64,000 nucleotides of DNA from JABMMZ01 sp044368575 (GTDB lineage: Bacteria; Bacteroidota; Bacteroidia; NS11-12g; UBA955), in NCBI GenBank assembly GCA_044368575.1, contig JBIPPH010000002.1, positions 1-64,000 on the forward strand. Reading direction: 5' to 3'. A model generated the notes under the pieces. It saw nothing but the letters and a program-made list of their open reading frames with translations, did not search any database and had not been told where the DNA came from. The position numbers were made by a program, and so were the translations under genes. This document shows positions 60,646 through 64,000 of this stretch, piece after piece; positions within the stretch are counted from its first letter, which is position 1, and each line of letters begins with the position of its first letter.

Positions 60646-60977
60646 ATTAAAATTGTTGTTATACTACAATTTCGGAGTAAGAGTTGTTAGTGAGAGAATG
60701 AGAGGAAGTGTCCTCCCTCTCTGAATTGGCAGATTCCACCTTCAGCTAATAGCTTTATATGGAAACATTCGGAGGTGTCCTTAAGGCCGGATGAGAAGTT
60801 TAAAACCATGCTCTTATTCTTATTTTCACTCTCACTAGACCCTATTTTAAAGAGAATACCTAAAAAGAAAAATCTATACGCACTTGAATTTAATTGAATA
60901 CTATTCTGACTAAATATTATATTTTTAAAATTTTGAATCGTATACTTGTAGAAAGGGTCAAAGTAAATTTGTAAGGT
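60646..60977. repeat. Gene-free stretch with an inverted repeat and a copy of the MITE-like right arm
   Basis: TAGTGAGAG (60688-60696) is repeated in inverted orientation at 60829-60837. GAGGA/TCCTC (60702-60706/60711-60715) forms a small hairpin. The complement of 60690-60738 aligns with 18799-18840: shared are GAATCTG, CAAT, CAGAGA, GGAGGAC and TCTCATTCTC, with a 7-base difference in length. No gene-like frame is seen. The last bases contain the promoter of the next gene. Confidence 0.6.
60964..60971 (+). promoter_or_regulatory. -7 box for the lipoprotein hydrolase gene
   Basis: TAAATTTG matches TAnnTTTG, six bases before the ATG at 60978, so the mRNA would have almost no leader. Confidence 0.55.
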
Positions 60978-61820
60978 ATGAATAAATATTTAGTAGTAAT
61001 TTTTATCGTATTTTTCTCTTGTAAAACACAAGATCCAATCATTCCTAGTGAACCCGTTGCTTATAGGCAATCTAAGACCATTAACTATAATCAAAAAGCA
61101 ATCAATATTATTATTGATAAACCTGCATTGGATAATGTAGATGTTCTAATGGTTTTTCATGGTACTGTTTTGAATGACAGTAATTTGATGGAAGCGGCCA
61201 ATACAACTTTAGATAGTTTTAAAAAATTGTTAGACTCTTCTAAAATGATGATTGTTAGTGTTGTCTATCCTCAGGAAAAAATATTACTTGGCGACAATGT
61301 ACAGTTATGTGAATCAGCGCTGTTATGGTTGAAATATAATGCGAGTAGCGAATTGGGTATTAAAATTAATAAAATATTTTTGGCGGGACATTCTCAAGGC
61401 GCCTATGTTGCCACCCGATTAAATACTATGCACCAGACAAATGGTGTGATTGCAAATGCGCCAGGGCCTTTAAATCTTATTTATAGATGTAAATTGGAGG
61501 AAGATGGAAAAATAAAATCAGGTGTAGAATGTTCAAAGTTAAGACAGGAATATGGTTCAACTACGGATAACCCAGATGCGTATTTTCAAAGATCATTGAT
61601 GAATTTCACCAATGGCTATAAGTCGGATATTTTGTTTATTCAAGGTTTAGCTGATTCGCCTATTCAATTATATTCTTGGCCAACATTCAAACAAGAAGTT
61701 TTGAATTGTACTAGTTGCAATAAAAGGCAGTTTTTTGAAGTGCCTCAAAAAGGTCATGGCTCATTATTTCAAGACTCAAGCGCCCAAAAGGAATTCATTC
61801 AATTTATAAAATCACACTAA
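60978..61820 (+). CDS. Alpha/beta hydrolase lipoprotein
   Basis: 280 residues. Lipoprotein signal 'MNKYLVVIFIVFFSCKTQD' (cysteine at 15). Alpha/beta-hydrolase features: 'DVLMVFHGTVLND' (oxyanion strand), the nucleophile elbow GHSQG near 139-143, a probable acid in 'GLADSPIQL' and histidine in 'KGHGSLF' near 260. It would act in the periplasm or on the outer membrane as an esterase, lipase or peptidase; the substrate is unknown. Its coding sequence is AT-rich like its neighbours. Confidence 0.83.
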   Translation: MNKYLVVIFIVFFSCKTQDPIIPSEPVAYRQSKTINYNQKAINIIIDKPALDNVDVLMVFHGTVLNDSNLMEAANTTLDSFKKLLDSSKMMIVSVVYPQEKILLGDNVQLCESALLWLKYNASSELGIKINKIFLAGHSQGAYVATRLNTMHQTNGVIANAPGPLNLIYRCKLEEDGKIKSGVECSKLRQEYGSTTDNPDAYFQRSLMNFTNGYKSDILFIQGLADSPIQLYSWPTFKQEVLNCTSCNKRQFFEVPQKGHGSLFQDSSAQKEFIQFIKSH

Positions 61821-62360
61821 TTATTTAGTTTTTGATATTCTATATAAACTAAAGCATATCTTATATTGAATTAGGAATAAATTTTAAAGTGCTTGGTGAA
61901 CAGGATTTTTAAAAAGAAATATTAAGTAATCACCTAATTGGTTGGCGAGGTCGCCGAACCAATCGATCACTGATCAGCTATTCGTTAATAAAAGAAAATT
62001 TAACCAATAACCATTAACTAATAACTATTAACAGAGTGAGAGTGAGTGTAAAATCGAGAGCGTATTAATGAAGGCGGGCCAGCCTGGGCTCGAATCAATT
62101 CTGGGATAAATAGCGGGTTTATGCGACTCTAAAATACCTGATTACTCAATTGATGAATAATCTTGAAGTTGGAATGATTTTAGTAGTTCTAGTAATTTTG
62201 TCATAATAACCCTATAAGAGGGAGATCAGGTAGTTTCTGACTTTTTATAAGTACATAAAATGGTCTCTTATTTTTGAAATACCTGAATGTTCAGGATGCA
62301 TAAAAAGTAACAATGTTTAACCTAATAGAAAACAATACCCCACCTTTTGGTTAGGTACTG
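61821..62360. other. 540-base gene-free region with hairpin and repeats
   Basis: It contains a near-perfect hairpin at 61937-61963 (ATTGGTT-GGCG, loop AGGT, CGCC-g-AACCAAT, one bulged G), then an AT-rich tandem-like stretch of TTAAC/AATAAC units (about 62001-62033), the CAGAGTGAGAGTGAG motif (62034-62048), and the 63-base repeat at 62065-62127. I find no convincing gene. The segment between 62130 and 62360 shows nothing I can name. Confidence 0.5.
62065..62127 (+). repeat. 63-base dispersed repeat, copy 1
   Basis: Starts TTAATGAAGGCGGGCC and ends GGGTTTATGCGAC. It aligns without gaps to 63797-63859 with about ten mismatches. Both copies are on the same strand, flank the T9SS hydrolase gene and are preceded by a CAGAGTGAGAG motif. 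Confidence 0.75.
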
Positions 62361-63566
62361 TTATAAGCCTCTTTTTATTATTTTTTTTGTTATTACATGT
62401 TCTTTGTGTTTAAATTTAATAAACAATACACCATTAGGAGCATCTGATAAATCAATTTTTTGATTTGAGACTGTGGATTCATGCAATAATCGTCCATCCA
62501 TTGAATAAATGCTGTATTCGATAACATCCATTGAGTTATTCTCAATCCAAATTTCATTGCTAGTTGGATTAGGATAAAGGTTCATGCTGATATTATTGTT
62601 AAATCCACTTTCAATTCCAACTGTATTGGTATTAAACTTTTGAAGCCAATGCTCGATTATATTAAAAACATATTTGCTGTTTTTATCTTGCATCATAAGA
62701 TGGCTATTCCCTTTAACCAAAGAATCATCTGGCAGTGACACTACATCAGAAATGCCACCTGCATTTTGAAATTTAATAGATACTGACTCCACGGCCACCT
62801 TTCTGCTCGTTTGATTTCGAGAAGTTATATAGTCGCCGTAAACACCAAACATATGCAATCCATTAAAATCTGGGAAATCAGTACTATCTGGTGGTCCTGC
62901 TGGTTCTATAAGAATAAAACCATTCAATTTAGCTCTCTTTTGGTGTGCTGCTAAAACTGCTGGCTGTGTTCCAGCACTATGTGACAATAACCAAACTTTG
63001 CCTTTTATTGAATCAATCACAGCGCTAATAGCATCCTCATAACGATAAGTTGAAGAACCTACATAAGGATAATTTAATGCAAAATCCGCAAAAGAATCCG
63101 TAGGGAATTGAGCATCTATGTAGGGATTGCCTTGCGAAGTTCCAAAACCCCATCGTCTCCATATATCAGATTGCCATGCTTGAACTGATCCTGGCGTGGC
63201 AAGTTTTCCATTACTTGGCACACTAAAAGGAGGTAAAATACCACCAGTTGCGAAATCATATTTTGGATCATTTACCATGTACACATCATATCCTTTATCA
63301 GCAAATAATTCAGCCCATCCTTTTCTGTCATCAGGTGTAGTAAAGAATATGTAGGAAGTTAAATTAAGACCTGGCACCATAAGTATGGCGGCACTATCTT
63401 TTTTATTTCCAGACTTTATAAAATTCACCAACGCATCATTGGTATAATAACTACCATAAGTATGTTGAGCCATACTTTTACCATCTAAAAACAAGCCTAT
63501 TATAATAAGGCCAATTTGTTTAAATAAGCGCTTTTTATTTAAATCATATGATATCAATGGTGTCAT
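62361..63566 (-). CDS. Secreted alpha/beta hydrolase with T9SS type A sorting domain
   Basis: 401 residues from the ATG at 63566, giving a signal peptide (KKRLFKQIGLIIIGLF to about residue 33). The longer reading from 63629 adds a non-signal prefix. The hydrolase has 'AILMVPGLNLTSYIFF', a nucleophile elbow SHSAGTQ near 195-201, and a likely catalytic histidine in 'GNSHLMMQDKN'. The last ~75 residues ('MNLYPNPTSNEIWIENN ... GRLLHESTV ... NGVLFIKFKHKEHVITKKIIK') are a type IX sorting domain, so the enzyme is probably surface-bound or secreted. Lipase- or esterase-like; substrate unknown. Confidence 0.86.
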   Translation of the reverse strand: MTPLISYDLNKKRLFKQIGLIIIGLFLDGKSMAQHTYGSYYTNDALVNFIKSGNKKDSAAILMVPGLNLTSYIFFTTPDDRKGWAELFADKGYDVYMVNDPKYDFATGGILPPFSVPSNGKLATPGSVQAWQSDIWRRWGFGTSQGNPYIDAQFPTDSFADFALNYPYVGSSTYRYEDAISAVIDSIKGKVWLLSHSAGTQPAVLAAHQKRAKLNGFILIEPAGPPDSTDFPDFNGLHMFGVYGDYITSRNQTSRKVAVESVSIKFQNAGGISDVVSLPDDSLVKGNSHLMMQDKNSKYVFNIIEHWLQKFNTNTVGIESGFNNNISMNLYPNPTSNEIWIENNSMDVIEYSIYSMDGRLLHESTVSNQKIDLSDAPNGVLFIKFKHKEHVITKKIIKRGL

Positions 63567-63899
63567 GTTACTTAAATCGAGGTTTTTATTTAAATGGCTT
63601 GTGACTTGGTAATATGCGATAATAGTCAAAAAAAGTGCAAATCACAATAAATGGCTTTAGTCTGCTTTTTTGGTGCTTGAAATAGTGACTCATTTATACA
63701 AAAAAACAAACCAATAACAGAGTGAGAGCAAGTGTCGCTCTCGCTCTCTTTTTTGCTCCTATAGTCTGCCGAAATTAAACTTAAGGAAGGAAAGATTTAA
63801 TGAAGGCGGGCCAACCTGGGCTTTAAGCAATTTTGGGATGAATTGAGGGTTTATCTGACATGTGTACTTAATTAACGAATCGCCAAATTATTGAAATGG
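63567..63899. other. 333-base gene-free region with repeats
   Basis: Holds the motif AACAGAGTGAGAGCAAGTG (about 63716-63734), followed by CGCTCTCGCTCTC, and the second copy of the 63-base repeat (63797-63859). Upstream of 63710 it contains the probable promoter region of the T9SS hydrolase, but I see no good -7/-33 pair. No gene-like frame. Confidence 0.5.
63797..63859 (+). repeat. 63-base dispersed repeat, copy 2
   Basis: Starts TTAATGAAGGCGGGCC and ends GGGTTTATCTGAC. Second copy of the 62065-62127 repeat, in the same orientation, 1732 bases away. Confidence 0.75.
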
Positions 63900-64000
63900 C
63901 TATTTGCGTTCCATTATTTTTCTTCCTTGTGTTGTTTCATTGTAATAGTTTTCTAAAAAACCATCAGCAATTTGAGCAACTGTTACATGGTTTGAATTCC
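63900..64000 (-). CDS. C-terminal fragment of a protein cut by the window edge
   Basis: On the minus strand an open frame enters from the right edge and ends in TAG at 63900-63902. The readable end is NSNHVTVAQIADGFLENYYN followed by ETTQGRKIMERK. The codons look real, but 32 residues are too few to assign a family. 'NSNHVTVAQ..DGFLENYY' is loosely similar to the 'GNSHLMMQDKN...IIEHWL' end of the neighbouring hydrolase, so a paralogue is possible. Confidence 0.5.
   Translation of the reverse strand, partial: NSNHVTVAQIADGFLENYYNETTQGRKIMERK

Overview
This window looks like a chromosomal segment of a member of the Bacteroidota. The evidence is: type IX secretion C-terminal sorting domains (genes ending at 4689, 9039 and 62361), families largely confined to the phylum (DUF4835, DUF5606, DUF4199, the Rpb6-like omega subunit), promoters of the TTTG-N19/20-TAnnTTTG type, AT-rich coding, and almost no Shine-Dalgarno signals. 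I cannot assign an order or genus. There is no rRNA, CRISPR array, recognisable transposase, prophage or replication origin. I see two tRNAs and 57 protein genes, one of them cut by the right edge.

Layout. 1-150: a CAU-anticodon tRNA and its terminator (minus). 227-9000: minus-strand genes for a DUF3352-like protein, an M3 peptidase, ThiN, a T9SS beta-propeller protein and Ffh, with msrA on the plus strand. 9039-13952: a giant PKD/gliding-C-terminal surface protein. 14021-18175: a TPR lipoprotein, then a minus operon (DUF4199, PlsC, GatC, LolD-like ATPase, PduO cobalamin adenosyltransferase), then a DUF5606 gene and tRNA-Cys. 18306-18847: a gene-free, hairpin-rich stretch. 18848-32161: TonB-like protein, LpxH-like phosphoesterase, RF1, a PccB/GT2/FAD-oxidoreductase operon, a BamD-omega-CoaC-CoaB-DUF4835-AroB operon, RadC and QueG. 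32309-45004: DEAD-box helicase, PruA, free-methionine-R-sulfoxide reductase, a 1124-residue repeat protein, Der, MsrB, a sodium/solute symporter, an L,D-transpeptidase and PrmC. 45059-57490: RibD and an IMPACT protein, a large exported protein, a MacA/TolC pair, a membrane/radical-SAM gene pair, 3-hydroxyanthranilate dioxygenase, and a two-gene acyltransferase operon resembling glycine/ornithine lipid synthesis. 57523-64000: an accessory, more AT-rich end with a GNAT, orphan small proteins, a DUF4116 protein, two alpha/beta hydrolases and several dispersed non-coding repeats.

How genes fit together. Most are housekeeping: translation (Ffh, RF1, PrmC, GatC, QueG, Der, DEAD helicase), cofactors (ThiN, CoaB/CoaC, RibD, cobalamin adenosylation), envelope assembly (BamD, LpxH, PlsC, TolC) and protein repair (all three methionine sulfoxide reductase types). 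PccB plus the cobalamin adenosyltransferase fit a propionyl-CoA/methylmalonyl-CoA route, but the mutase is not here.

I do not see a self-evident new defence or mobile system. The most unusual signals are non-coding: a cloverleaf-like 130-nt structure grown out of the tRNA-Cys 3' end, a ~298-bp MITE-like segment with 17-bp perfect terminal inverted repeats packed with hairpins, and related repeats near 60.7, 62.1 and 63.8 kb. Also notable are a CoaBC gene split by one base, and a set of promoters placed so close to start codons that leaderless mRNAs are predicted.
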